Notes under the pieces: generated by a model
Told to the model about the DNA's origin: nothing
Database searches by the model: none
Seen by the model: the letters and a program-made list of their open reading frames with translations, nothing else
Made by a program: the position numbers and the translations under genes
Assembly (NCBI RefSeq): GCF_019083965.1
Contig: NZ_JAHRCY010000017.1
Span: 124,001-188,000, forward strand
Direction: 5' to 3'
From: Catellatospora tritici
Lineage (GTDB): Bacteria; Actinomycetota; Actinomycetes; Mycobacteriales; Micromonosporaceae
Length of the DNA stretch: 64,000 bases
Shown: in pieces, positions 9,248 through 18,424 of the stretch
Numbering within the stretch: position 1 is the stretch's first letter
How the letters are laid out: each line of letters opens with the position of its first letter

Positions 9248-10153
9248 CTATGTTGTCGAGAGTCCTGACAGTTGCCTGTCAAACCAGGCGAGCATGGTGC
9301 TGGTGTATCGAGGGCTGATGGCCGCGAGACTCGGGCTCTCGTTCAGGGTCGGTTGGTGTCCGCAGCCGGGCAGTCGGCAGATCGTCAGATCGGGGTTGTT
9401 TTTGGTGGCGTACGCATGACGCCATGCGGCGATGCTGTCGTCGATGGGCATCCACTCATCGGTCTCGCCGTAGAACAGCAGCACGGGGCAGGGCAGCCCC
9501 GCGATCGCGGATGTCGGGTCGAAGTCCATGTCCGCCCAGGTGCCTGATCGTTCGGGTAGTTGTCGACGAATGTAGGCCAACGGGAACCATGGCCGCTCGG
9601 CGGCGTGGTCGACGGCGGTTTGCGCTGTGGCGCGAGGGACGTCGCCCCGTAGATATTCCTCGACGGTGGTGCGGAGGTGGATCAGCTCGGCAACGGCGGC
9701 CGGGTCGAAGCCGTGCCGCCTTAGCTGTTCGGCTGTGCCGAAGCGCATCTGGTGCGCTGGAGATACTCCGCACGAGGACACCAGCACCAGGAATGCAACC
9801 TCGTCGGGCTTGGTGCTCGCTGCGACGGTCGCGGCCCAGGCGCCCTGGCTGAACCCCCAGAGCCCTATCGGAACGTCCCCGATCTGCCGACGCAGCGCTT
9901 GTACTGCCGCGTACGCGTCGGCGGCCTGCACCGCCAACGGCACGTCGTTTCCGTCTTTCGCGGGCCGCCGGTCGTAACGCAGCACCCCAATCTCTGCGGC
10001 TGGGAGCAGACTGGCAAGGTGCTCATACAGGAAGAAGGAGCGCTGGCCGGCCTCGGCGCCATGCAACGCCACAACAGCGGCGCGTGCATGCCCCATTGGC
10101 AAATCCAGTGAGGCGGGCAGGACGACACCTTCAGCCTCAACGACCAACTCCAT
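9248..10153 (-). CDS. Alpha/beta hydrolase (esterase/dienelactone hydrolase-like)
   Basis: 301 residues. The hydrolase fold is shown by VVALHGAEAG near the N-terminus (oxyanion region), the nucleophile elbow GLWGFSQGAW (Ser at about residue 121), the acid in LLFYGETDEWMP (about 225) and the histidine in LPGCGHQPT (about 268). There is no signal peptide, so it is cytoplasmic. The substrate cannot be told; the lack of specificity motifs fits a general esterase, lipase or dienelactone hydrolase-like enzyme. It sits in the recombinase-flanked insertion between virB4 and virD4 and is probably cargo. Confidence 0.85.
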   Translation of the reverse strand: MELVVEAEGVVLPASLDLPMGHARAAVVALHGAEAGQRSFFLYEHLASLLPAAEIGVLRYDRRPAKDGNDVPLAVQAADAYAAVQALRRQIGDVPIGLWGFSQGAWAATVAASTKPDEVAFLVLVSSCGVSPAHQMRFGTAEQLRRHGFDPAAVAELIHLRTTVEEYLRGDVPRATAQTAVDHAAERPWFPLAYIRRQLPERSGTWADMDFDPTSAIAGLPCPVLLFYGETDEWMPIDDSIAAWRHAYATKNNPDLTICRLPGCGHQPTLNESPSLAAISPRYTSTMLAWFDRQLSGLSTT

Positions 10154-10393
10154 TGATCAATTACATCACGGATCGAACGTGTGCATGCACCGCCCAATGC
10201 CCTCAAGCCGCGATCCGGTCGGCAGTCCGTACGGCCCATCGCCGAGGAGGATCCTCGGCCGTAACCGTGCGTAGCGTCGCCACGTGAGCGATGCCTCTAA
10301 CCTGGGTGGGGGGCCAGTTCTCGCTAACACGCCGCCGGAGCCTATCTCGGGACGCTGCAGCAGTGCAGGCGAGATAGCTCGGTGAGGTCTTGA

Positions 10394-12163
10394 CTATGAG
10401 CGGTTGACGTCGTCGTTCGCGGCGCGGTTGAAGCTGATCACGTGGGGCATGGCTCCTGCGGCGGTGAGGCCGAACAGGTCGGTGAGTGCGCGGATGTCGC
10501 CGCTGGTGGCGTGGACTTCGTCGAGGATGCGGTCACGGCGGATGACTTGGCCGGACATGCCGAGTTGCTGGTTGATCCACGCTGGCCATACCGGCCGCTG
10601 GTGTGACCAGCTGCGCTGGTGGATGAACAGGTGCGGGTTGGTGCTGGTGGGCCAGTTCTGCTGGCGGTAGTCGAGGTATGCGGCCAGCCGCTGTCGTACC
10701 GGTTCGGCCAGCAGGATCACGTGGTCACCGATATGCAGCCTGCCGTCGCACAAGTCGGTGAGCAGAAGATGGCGCAGCTGGCGGATGCGTACAGCGTGGA
10801 AGGCCAGTAGCGCGCTGAGCGCCGCTTTCGTGGGGTCTGTCGAGTTGAGGTTGTCGCGTAGTCGCTGCAGGTCGACCGGAGGCGGCGGCGCGGCTATCGG
10901 ACCGGTGACCTTGATCCGGATGGTGGGGTTGACGAACACCAGTTTGCGGCCCTTGAGCACGGTGAAGATGGAACGCAGTCCCTGCAGCAAGGTCGACCGG
11001 GCCGTGCCCGGCTGAGGGGGAATGACCTCGAGTACGTTCTCGCGCCCGACCTCGCGCAGAGAGTCGTGGGCGGCGGCCCAGTGCCGTAGCGCGGGCATCG
11101 CCCATCGCAGCTTGGTGCTGATGGTGGTGTCGGAGCGCGGCTTCTGCCGCGGGGTGTCGGTGGAGCCGTTGCGCATGACGTCGAACCACACCTGCAGTTC
11201 GGCGCGCATAGGCTCGGGCAGCTCCTCGACGGTGACGTGGAACCAGCGCACCACGGCCGGTTGGCGGTCTTCGTCAAGCAGATCGGCCTCGGCGAGGACG
11301 TCAGCGACGACCTGGGCGGAGTGCTTGATGCGCGACAGCAGCGCGATGTCGCTGCGTTTGAACCTCGCACCGGGGGTGTCCTGGGTGCCCTGCAGGATCC
11401 GGATGGCGCGCTTGATCCGCTCGGACTTGCCGCTGTGCCAGCCGTGCCTGGCCGCGTGGTCGTTGACGAGCTGATTGAACGCGGCAACGCGCGCGTCGTC
11501 GGGCGGCGGCGGGAATCCGCGGGTCATGCCCAGCCGCAGATCCCGCGGGACGTCGCCGATCGTCAACTGCTGCCACGACACGGGCTTGAGCAGCCTCATA
11601 TCGGCCGGTGCGGTCCGTTTGCGGTAGGCGGCCTTGCCGCCGCTGCCGTGCCACATGTCGGCGAAGAACAGCTGCTGGCCGATGCGCGCGACGTCATCGA
11701 CGGTGAAGTCGTCGACGCGGCGGCCGGTGAACCGGGCCAGGATGCCCCGCTGCTTGTGGCAGAGCCGGCAGATCCCGTCGGCAGAATGCACGGCGACTTC
11801 CCGGCCGCACCCCGGGCACAGGGCCACGTGCGGATGCGACTCGCGCCATGACTTGCAACCCCAGCACAGCCACCGCGTGGTCCGGGTGACGCCCCACGCC
11901 TGGCAGTCGACGCAGGAGTCGATGACGACCTGGTTCTCCGTGAACACGCCGCCGCCGCGCCAGACCGACGACTTCGCGCCGGGTGCGCCCGGATGGCAGC
12001 GCGAACACAGCCCCGAACTCCAGTAGGCCAAGGTGGATCCGCACTTGTAACAGGGCGGCGGCGTCACCGGACCGCCCGGCCAGCACACGAAGCAGTACGG
12101 GATCTCCCGCATCGCCGGAGGACGGACCCGGCAGACCCGGCACGGTCGGCGTTTGCCCGTCAT
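10394..12163 (-). CDS. Zinc-finger tyrosine-recombinase-like protein (third gene of triad 1)
   Basis: 589 residues. The first 150 residues contain a string of CxxC pairs (CRVCRVRP, CYKCGSTL, CSRC, CVDCQAWG, CWGCKSW, CPGCGREV, CRLCHKQ), suggesting several zinc knuckles. The C-terminal half resembles a phage-integrase fold (AFHAVRIRQLRHLLLTDL supplies the first Arg, and HATSGDIRALTDLFGLT a degenerate HxxR-like box), but no clear catalytic tyrosine is visible. It starts in ATGA overlap with the XRE gene. By position it corresponds to the larger companion recombinase of Tn554-type modules and may act in DNA binding or target choice rather than catalysis. Confidence 0.7.
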   Translation of the reverse strand: MTGKRRPCRVCRVRPPAMREIPYCFVCWPGGPVTPPPCYKCGSTLAYWSSGLCSRCHPGAPGAKSSVWRGGGVFTENQVVIDSCVDCQAWGVTRTTRWLCWGCKSWRESHPHVALCPGCGREVAVHSADGICRLCHKQRGILARFTGRRVDDFTVDDVARIGQQLFFADMWHGSGGKAAYRKRTAPADMRLLKPVSWQQLTIGDVPRDLRLGMTRGFPPPPDDARVAAFNQLVNDHAARHGWHSGKSERIKRAIRILQGTQDTPGARFKRSDIALLSRIKHSAQVVADVLAEADLLDEDRQPAVVRWFHVTVEELPEPMRAELQVWFDVMRNGSTDTPRQKPRSDTTISTKLRWAMPALRHWAAAHDSLREVGRENVLEVIPPQPGTARSTLLQGLRSIFTVLKGRKLVFVNPTIRIKVTGPIAAPPPPVDLQRLRDNLNSTDPTKAALSALLAFHAVRIRQLRHLLLTDLCDGRLHIGDHVILLAEPVRQRLAAYLDYRQQNWPTSTNPHLFIHQRSWSHQRPVWPAWINQQLGMSGQVIRRDRILDEVHATSGDIRALTDLFGLTAAGAMPHVISFNRAANDDVNRS

Positions 12164-12486
12164 GCCGGCGGCGCGCTTCTGTTGCGGCCCAACCGCGGCG
12201 GCAGCTGCCCAGCCGCTGCGGCTGGTTGCTCCACGACTGCAGGTCGGCCGGTGCGCACCCTGCCCGGTTCACAGATCAACAGGTCTGCTGGCGTGCAGTC
12301 CAGCACCGCGCAGATGACCTCCAAGTCGTCCAGGCGGATCGTGGTCGGTGTCGTCGTCCACAGCGCCGACATCTTGCCGTGGCTGACCTCAAGCCCGGCA
12401 ACAGCCAGACGTCGGCGCATCTCCGTCGACTTCCAGATGCCCAGCTGGGCTGCGCGCATCCGCAGATTCCACCGCACCGCCCTCAC
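12160..12486 (-). CDS. XRE/Cro-like helix-turn-helix protein (middle gene of triad 1)
   Basis: 108 residues when started at GTG 12486, whose bases overlap the upstream recombinase stop (GTGA). Longer open frames exist upstream but lie inside the recombinase gene. The sequence has a Cro/CI-type helix-turn-helix (MRRRLAVAGLEVSHGKMSAL, then LDDLEVICAVLDCTPADLL) in about residues 18-70 and a Pro/Arg-rich tail. The stop overlaps the start of the zinc-finger protein. The three genes are therefore tightly coupled. It probably regulates or assists the recombinases. Confidence 0.72.
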   Translation of the reverse strand: MRAVRWNLRMRAAQLGIWKSTEMRRRLAVAGLEVSHGKMSALWTTTPTTIRLDDLEVICAVLDCTPADLLICEPGRVRTGRPAVVEQPAAAAGQLPPRLGRNRSAPPA

Positions 12487-13571
12487 CCCGCCGTCAGTCC
12501 GAGCCGAATCGCGGTCCGCGCGTTCGTGGCGGTCCACGCATGTTCGACATGCTCTGCCGGGACGTGCACATACCGGGTCGTCGTGGACAACCAGGAGTGC
12601 CCAAGCAGCTCCTGGATCGCCTTGATGTCCATGCCACGCCGATACAGCGACGACGCACAGAAGTGCCGCAGCACGTGCGGCGTCAAACGCCCGCTCCACG
12701 CAGGCAGCCACAGGCCGACCGCCCGAGTCAGCCCATCGCGCAGCACCTGGTCACCAGCCCGGCGGCACAACCCAGTATCCGGGTCAGGCAACCGCTCACT
12801 AGGCAGCAGCGGCGCATCGGGGTTGGTGTAGTCGTCGCCGAACTGGTGGCGCGCATCAACCATCCACCAGTCCAGCAGATCCCGCGCCGAGTTGATCGCC
12901 GGAACAAGCCGGGTCTTGTAACCGCGGCCGAGGCTGCCCTTACCGAAGCGCACATGCACGTTGCCGTACTCGCCCAGATCGCGGCGCCAATCGCGGATGT
13001 CGAGCATGTAGCTCTCGTGGATCCGCAGACCAAGCCGCCGCCACAACGACGCGGCCATGTAGTCACGAGCCGCGGTCAGGAACTTGCGCGCGTCGGGCAG
13101 CCACTGACCCCAGCGCTCGAACAGCAGCACAACCTCCTCCTCGGCCGGCGGCACCCGGGCCGCGCCGAAGTCGGTGCTGGCCGGGCGGTTGAACTCGTCT
13201 ATCACCTGTTCGACGACGTGCCCGGTGAGGGCGTGAATGTCGCCCTGGTGCCGGACCGTCAGGAAGTCGAAGAACTGGCCCAGCGTGATGGCCTTGCCCG
13301 CCACCGTGGAGTGCGCCCGGCCGAGGTCCCGACGCTAGTGCGCCAGATAGCGATCCGCATCAGCCGGTCTCGCGGTCCATACCGGTCTGCCCAGGAACCG
13401 GATGAACTCGAACAACACGCTTCGGTCGCCCGCGATCGTCGAGTCCCGGCAACCGGCACCGACCGACGCCAGCAGAAACCGGTCCACCAACTCCTGCTCG
13501 TAGTCCTCGATCTCCTGCGCAGTGCCCAGGCGCCGCGGCGAGTCGATGGACCTCACCAATGCCAACGCCAT
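12483..13571 (-). pseudogene. Tyrosine recombinase with in-frame amber stop (first gene of triad 1)
   Basis: The full frame from ATG 13571 to 12483 reads as one integrase (362 codons) except for a TAG at 13335-13337. The N-terminal SAM-like DNA-binding part (MALALVRSIDSP to DADRYLAH, 78 residues) is on one side. The other side continues in the same frame with RRDLGRAHSTVAGKAITLGQFF and the catalytic domain. Active-site residues are all there: Arg in WRRLGLRIHES, HVLRH, HSWLSTTTRY with the Tyr nucleophile. A single base change from CAG would explain the stop. A GTG at 13304 could re-initiate a 273-residue catalytic fragment. An AAGG Shine-Dalgarno precedes 13571. Confidence 0.8.
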
Positions 13572-13606
13572 CGGACACTAACCTTCCCGAGAACAGGAAG
13601 AACGCC

Positions 13607-13774
13607 ATGAATCCCTACAAGTCGTCAGTGTTGCTGACGCAAAGTCAGAATCGCGTCCCCTGCACGGGCGACCTCAACAACCAGCCCTGGCCAGCGCCAA
13701 CACCACGCAGCCAACGAGGGCGCAGCGCGGAACTCCAGGAAGTTCTGACAACGGGGATCGGTGAGGCGTCATGA
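13607..13774 (+). pseudogene. Short ORF before virD4, possibly the displaced virB4 tail
   Basis: The frame ends in AELQEVLTTGIGEAS with a TGA that overlaps the virD4 ATG (ATGA), exactly the junction style of prgI-virB4. That is expected if this is the original 3' end of virB4, cut off by the 5.7-kb insertion. The 55-codon ORF has its own ATG at 13607 with an AGGAAG Shine-Dalgarno, so it might also be expressed as a leader peptide. CATGAATCCC occurs both here (13606-13615) and at the virD4 start (13770-13779). Confidence 0.4.
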
Positions 13775-16233
13775 ATCCCGACACCTGGACCCGGCTGGGC
13801 GAGGTCTGGTCATGGATCTCGGCCCGGCCTTGGCTGGCGTTCGTGGCCGCCGCCGCCATCATCGCCACTGTTGTCGCCCGCGACAAGGTGCTCGCCTGGC
13901 GGCACCAGCGCTATGTGAGCGGGGCGCGGTGGCTGACGGTGGCCGCGCCGCCGGAGGTGACACCGGAGTCAGCGGCGGCGTTCTGGACCACGATCATGGG
14001 TGTCCTGACGCCCTCGGTGTGGCGGCGGCGGATCTTCGGTATGCCGCACATCGGGTGGGAGTACACCTGGACCGGCCGCACGCTGACGATCCGGGTGTGG
14101 GTGCCCGGTACGGTGCCGCCCGGCGCGGTCGAGGCCGCGATCCGGGCGGCGTGGCCCGCCGCCACCCTCACCGTGCAGGATGCCGCCCCGCCGATCCCGG
14201 CGAGCGTGGTCGAGCAGGTCGGCGGGGCGCACTGGACGCAAGCAGCCGATGCGCTGCCGCTGCGCACCGAGCACGACGCGGACCCGTTGCGGGCGCTGCT
14301 GTCGGCCGGGGCCGAGGTCCGCGACCGCGAACACGCGTGCGTGCAGATCTTGGCCCGACCGGCAGCACCCCGGCGGGTCCGTGCCGCGCGAAGAACGGCG
14401 GCGGCGACCGGCACCCACCCTCACGGGCGGCCCGATGTGGCCGCCCGTGCTGTTTCCGGGGTCGCCCGGCTGCTCACCGAGCCGCTGATCTGGGTCCTGG
14501 ATGCGTTCACGCCCGGCCCGTCACGGCGGACACCGGCGCGTACGCAGGTGCGGGCGGGTGAGCGCGATCCGGTGGCCACCGCCGACGCCCGCACGATCGT
14601 CGACAAGGCGATCCGGGTGCCGCACTTCGAGATCGCGGTCCGGTTCGCCGTCGCAGCCGACGCGGGCAAGACCGCGCCGGACAAGGCGCGGGCTAAGCAG
14701 ATCCGCGAGCGCCTCGTCGGGCTGAGGCACACGGTCGCTTCGGCCGCCGCGGCGTACACCGGTCCGAACCGGTTGCGGCGCATGAAGATGCCGCATCCGG
14801 TGGCGACTCTTGCGGGAAGGCGGTTGCGGCGCGGGTTCCTGGCGACGGTGCCGGAGCTCGCAGCTTTGGCCGCGCTGCCGCAGGATTTGGCGGTGCCGGG
14901 CCTGGACCGGGCTCGGGCCAAGGCGATGCCGGCGCCGGTGCAGATCCCCTCCGGCGGACGGGGTGTGAAAGTCCTTGGCCGGTCGCAGATCGGCGGCCAC
15001 TCGGTGGGCATCAACGTCACCGATGCCCGCCAGCACATGCACGTCATCGGCAAGACCGGCGTCGGCAAGAGCACGCTGCTGCTGAACATGATCGTCGGCG
15101 ACATCAAGGCGGGCAGAGGAACGGTGGTCATCGACCCGCGCGGTGACCTGATCACCGACATCCTGGACCGGGTACCGGCGTCGCTGGCGAAACGGATCGT
15201 GCTCATCGACCCCGACCAGCCCAACCCGGGCCGCTTCAACCCCTTGGAGGACACCAACGATCCGCACCTGGCCGTCGACAACCTCGTCGGGATCTTCGCC
15301 AAGATCTTCGCCCGGCAGTGGGGTCCGCGCATGGACGACACCCTGCGGGTGGCGTGCCTGACCCTGATGCGCCACGCGGGTTCGACGCTGAGCCTGGTAC
15401 CGCCGCTGCTGTCGGACCGCACCTTCCGGGGCCGCTACACGGTGGGCCTGGACGATCCGGACGGCCTGGCAGGGTTCTGGACCTGGTACGACTCGATCAA
15501 CGAGAACTTCCGGGGCCAGGTCATCGCCCCGGTCCTGGCCCGGTTGCGGCAGTTCCTACTGCGCGACTTCGTCAAGTCGGTGATCGGGAACTCGACCAGC
15601 TCGTTCCAGATGGGCGACATCCTCAACGGCGGAGTGCTGTTGTGCCGGCTGCCCAAAGGCCAGCTCGGCGAGGAGACCAGCCGCATCCTGGGCTCGCTGA
15701 TCGTCGCCCGGGTGTGGCAGGCCGCCATCGCCCGCGCCGCGATCCCCGAAGACCAGCGCAAAGACGCCTGTCTTTACGTTGACGAGGCCCACAACTTCCT
15801 CACGTTGCCGGGCTCGGTCGACGACATGCTGGCCGAGGCCCGGGGCTACCGGCTCGGCATGGTCCTGGCGCATCAGGATCTGGCTCAGCTGCCCAAGGAG
15901 ACGGCCGCCGCGATGTCGGCCAACGCCCGCTCCAAGGTCGTGTTCAACATCGACCCCAGCGACGCGCGGGAGATGGCCCGGCACACCAAGCCGGAACTCG
16001 ACGATCACGACCTCGGGCATCTGGACGTCTACACCGCCGCGGCGCGGCTTCTGGTCAGCAACCGGGAGATGGCCGCGTTCACCTTCACCACCAACCCACC
16101 CGCGCCGATCGTCGGCGAGGCCACCGCACTGCGTCAGGAGATCGCCGCCGCGCACGCCGTGACCGGTGAGGAGCCGCCGATGCATCGGGTGGCCCGCGAG
16201 GCGATGCGGCGGCGCATGAGCGGCACCGACTGA
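13771..16233 (+). CDS. VirD4/TraG-type conjugation coupling protein
   Basis: 820 residues. A hydrophobic segment near the N-terminus (about residues 20-37) anchors it in the membrane. Walker A is HVIGKTGVGKSTLL (about 424-437) and Walker B is CLYVDEAHNFLTLPG (about 665-679), followed by the TraM-recognition-type region GMVLAHQDLAQLP and SKVVFNIDPSDAREM. Coupling proteins carry the relaxase-DNA complex to the T4SS channel. It follows the displaced virB4 and precedes the replication-relaxation gene, the usual actinobacterial ICE order. The gene is intact with strong codon bias. Confidence 0.9.
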   Translation: MNPDTWTRLGEVWSWISARPWLAFVAAAAIIATVVARDKVLAWRHQRYVSGARWLTVAAPPEVTPESAAAFWTTIMGVLTPSVWRRRIFGMPHIGWEYTWTGRTLTIRVWVPGTVPPGAVEAAIRAAWPAATLTVQDAAPPIPASVVEQVGGAHWTQAADALPLRTEHDADPLRALLSAGAEVRDREHACVQILARPAAPRRVRAARRTAAATGTHPHGRPDVAARAVSGVARLLTEPLIWVLDAFTPGPSRRTPARTQVRAGERDPVATADARTIVDKAIRVPHFEIAVRFAVAADAGKTAPDKARAKQIRERLVGLRHTVASAAAAYTGPNRLRRMKMPHPVATLAGRRLRRGFLATVPELAALAALPQDLAVPGLDRARAKAMPAPVQIPSGGRGVKVLGRSQIGGHSVGINVTDARQHMHVIGKTGVGKSTLLLNMIVGDIKAGRGTVVIDPRGDLITDILDRVPASLAKRIVLIDPDQPNPGRFNPLEDTNDPHLAVDNLVGIFAKIFARQWGPRMDDTLRVACLTLMRHAGSTLSLVPPLLSDRTFRGRYTVGLDDPDGLAGFWTWYDSINENFRGQVIAPVLARLRQFLLRDFVKSVIGNSTSSFQMGDILNGGVLLCRLPKGQLGEETSRILGSLIVARVWQAAIARAAIPEDQRKDACLYVDEAHNFLTLPGSVDDMLAEARGYRLGMVLAHQDLAQLPKETAAAMSANARSKVVFNIDPSDAREMARHTKPELDDHDLGHLDVYTAAARLLVSNREMAAFTFTTNPPAPIVGEATALRQEIAAAHAVTGEEPPMHRVAREAMRRRMSGTD

Positions 16234-16283
16234 CCGATCTCGCTCGGGCCGTTGGGGCTGCCCGGGGCGGCTGCGTGGGGGGC

Positions 16284-16320
16284 TCCGTTGGGGATGTCTT
16301 CGATCGGAGCCCCCAACGGA
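16284..16320 (+). terminator. Hairpin after virD4
   Basis: TCCGTTGGGG (16284-16293) pairs perfectly with CCCCAACGGA (16311-16320) across a 17-base loop, about 50 bases after the virD4 stop. There is no T-run; it may act as a terminator or mRNA stabiliser. Confidence 0.5.
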
Positions 16321-16447
16321 ACCCGTCCCGGGCCGCCTGTCAGGTGCCTGACCAGCCCAAACACCGGCACCGGTCGGGTCCGGAGGAAAGATCAACTCAT
16401 CCAGACTCCCAATAGGGACTCCTCTTCTCCACACAGGGGTGACATCC

Positions 16448-17317
16448 ATGCCGCATACGCGGTCCTCACACGGCCTGCTGGCCATCTACCCGCACATCAC
16501 CTCACGTGACCGTCAGCTCATGACCCTGCTGGACCACCACCAGGTCCTGACCACCGACCACATCACCCGCCTGTTCTTCCACGCCCCGCGTACCGCCCGG
16601 CACCGCCTCGCCGAGCTGCTCGGCCTCGGGCTGGTAGACCGGTTCCGGTTCGCCCGCACGGGCGGAGGCACTGACCCGTACCACTGGGTGCTGGGCCATG
16701 AGGGGCAACGGTTCCAGGCTGCCGCACGAGGTGAGCCCGAACCGTCCGCACGAGCCTCCAGCCAGCGCATCACTCGGCTGTCGGCCAACCCGCGCCTGAC
16801 CCACCTGCTGACGGTGAACGAGTTCTTCGTACGCCTCGGCGAGCATGCCCGCCGGCACGACGGAGCATCGCTAGACCGGTGGTGGTCCGAGCAGCAGGCC
16901 AAGCAGTTCAAGAGCAGCAAGGCGATGATCAACCCGGACGGGCACGGCCTGTGGACCCGCGACGAGACCACGGTCGGGTTCTGGCTGGAGGCCGACACCG
17001 GCAGCGAACCGCTGACCCGCGTGATCGGCAAACTCGACGGCTACCGGCGGTTCAACACCGACAGCGGGCCTCGCTATCCGCTGCTGTTCTGGCTGGCAAG
17101 CCCCATCCGGGAGGAGCACCTGCACCGGCTGCTACGCCAGGAGCCCGGCGGCGTCACCGTGGTCACCGCGACCCAGAACGCCGACCCGGCGCAGGCGGTG
17201 TGGCTGCCCGGCGACGGCACGCAGCGAGTCCGGCTGGAGCAGCTGCCCAGCTCCCACGGCAGCAACAACCCCTCCAACCCCAACTACGTCGAGGGTGTCT
17301 TGCATCTGGGCGCCTGA
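16448..17317 (+). CDS. Replication-relaxation family protein
   Basis: 289 residues from ATG 16448; a GTG at 16439 is a possible alternative. The N-terminus is a winged helix (RDRQLMTLLDHHQVLTTDHI, then RTARHRLAELLGLGLVDRF). The remainder is mixed alpha/beta with WWSEQQAKQF, FWLEADTGSEP and LDGYRRF. This is the actinobacterial replication-relaxation family, found beside VirD4 genes on ICEs and plasmids and thought to act in DNA processing for transfer. No classical MOB relaxase is seen in the window, which makes this the best candidate for that role. The downstream gap carries a cluster of CTGACAG repeats. Confidence 0.82.
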   Translation: MPHTRSSHGLLAIYPHITSRDRQLMTLLDHHQVLTTDHITRLFFHAPRTARHRLAELLGLGLVDRFRFARTGGGTDPYHWVLGHEGQRFQAAARGEPEPSARASSQRITRLSANPRLTHLLTVNEFFVRLGEHARRHDGASLDRWWSEQQAKQFKSSKAMINPDGHGLWTRDETTVGFWLEADTGSEPLTRVIGKLDGYRRFNTDSGPRYPLLFWLASPIREEHLHRLLRQEPGGVTVVTATQNADPAQAVWLPGDGTQRVRLEQLPSSHGSNNPSNPNYVEGVLHLGA

Positions 17318-17400
17318 CAGAACCTGACCGGCTGACCGCGAAACCTGTCAGCGCAGGTCAGAGGCATGGTCGAGTTTCCTGACAGGGGTTGTGCTGACAG
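17314..17400. promoter_or_regulatory. Cluster of CTGACAG/CTGTCAG repeats
   Basis: The heptamer CTGACAG occurs at 17314-17320, 17379-17385 and 17394-17400, and its complement CTGTCAG at 17345-17351. Related CCTGACC and AGGTCAG copies lie between them. The cluster starts at the stop of the replication-relaxation gene and precedes the small-gene run. It could be an operator set or part of an origin of transfer. Confidence 0.5.
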
Positions 17401-17633
17401 GTCGGGCCGCTACGGTGCAGCTTCTTCTCTTTTCTTTTTGCTCGCACCGCCGCCCGTCTGTCCTTCCTGGACCTGCCCACGCCAGCGGGATCACATAGCC
17501 CACCTTTCCGGTCGGCCCCGATCCCCGCCCCCCGCGCCTTTCACGGCAGCACTCCCGGTACAGACGCCGCGATCCGGTGGCACCACCAGCACACCAACCC
17601 CAACCCACTCCTTCGCGAAGGGAGCACCCCGCC
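17401..17633 (+). other. Leader region of the small-gene run
   Basis: Together with 17318-17400 this makes a 316-base gap with no gene. After the CTGACAG cluster comes a pyrimidine-rich tract (about 17419-17441), a C-rich stretch, then a Shine-Dalgarno (AAGGGAG) 8 bases before the next ATG. No clear -10/-35 pair was recognised. Confidence 0.4.
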
Positions 17634-18335
17634 ATGCCCAAGCCCACCCCGCTCACCGACCAGGTCGTCACCGTGGCCTTCAACCCCGGCGAAGACGCCG
17701 ACTGGTTCAGCGCCGCCGAGAAGGTCAACAAGCTTCTCAACGCCAACGGCACCCCCGCCCGGCGCTTCCACGTGCGCCACCGCAGCCTCATCGGCTGGTT
17801 CACCCGCTTCTTCAGCTACTACCTGGTCGACACCGCCCGCAAGATCGGTGCCATCACCATGGCCGCCGGTGGCCGCAAGAGCCGCCTCGACCTCAACGGT
17901 GGCGCCGCCAAAGCCGCCAACGAGGCGATCCTGCGCTGGCGCGCGTGGCACACCCACATCGTGGGGACCACCCCGAACGCCCGCACCTGGGAGGACTTCC
18001 TGGCCCAGCACACCGCCGACCCGAAGAAGGTCAGCCTGGCCGAGGCACGCCGCCGCTTCGAGCAGCAGCCGCGCATCCTCGCGATGCTCGCCTACTCCGG
18101 AGGCCACACCTTCGACCCCTATGAGTTGTCCGTCTACCAGGCGGGCGAAGCCACCTACGCCGGTCTGCACTGGCGCATCGCCATCGTCGGCGACATGTTG
18201 ATCACCACTGACGGGCGTCTACTCAAGCCCACCAGTGACTCGATCGCCGACCGGTTCCGCTTCCTCAACGAGGCGTGCACCTACCTGCGCAGCCTCAAGC
18301 CCAGCGCACGCCTGTGCGCCGTCACCATCGCCTAA
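17634..18335 (+). CDS. ICE-associated protein of unknown function
   Basis: 233 residues from ATG 17634, chosen because of the AAGGGAG Shine-Dalgarno; the open frame extends upstream without one. The sequence starts TPLTDQVVTVAFNPGEDADWF and is a soluble alpha/beta protein without a signal peptide, a clear membrane segment or catalytic motif. Phrases such as AGLHWRIAIVGDMLITTDGRLLKP and RFLNEACTYLRSLKP suggest a compact C-terminal domain. It is first of a run of hairpin-bounded genes typical of actinobacterial mobile elements. Function not recognised. Confidence 0.75.
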   Translation: MPKPTPLTDQVVTVAFNPGEDADWFSAAEKVNKLLNANGTPARRFHVRHRSLIGWFTRFFSYYLVDTARKIGAITMAAGGRKSRLDLNGGAAKAANEAILRWRAWHTHIVGTTPNARTWEDFLAQHTADPKKVSLAEARRRFEQQPRILAMLAYSGGHTFDPYELSVYQAGEATYAGLHWRIAIVGDMLITTDGRLLKPTSDSIADRFRFLNEACTYLRSLKPSARLCAVTIA

Positions 18336-18356
18336 ACCCCAACGAACACCCGAGGA

Positions 18357-18381
18357 CCGGTCGCAGCCCCGCTGCGACCGG
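18357..18381 (+). terminator. Intergenic hairpin
   Basis: CCGGTCGCAG (18357-18366) pairs with CTGCGACCGG (18372-18381) over a 5-base loop; 10 perfect base pairs between two same-strand genes. Confidence 0.7.
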
Positions 18382-18424
18382 CCTTCGCCATGCCCCCACC
18401 CCACCCCACGACAAGGAGACCTCC

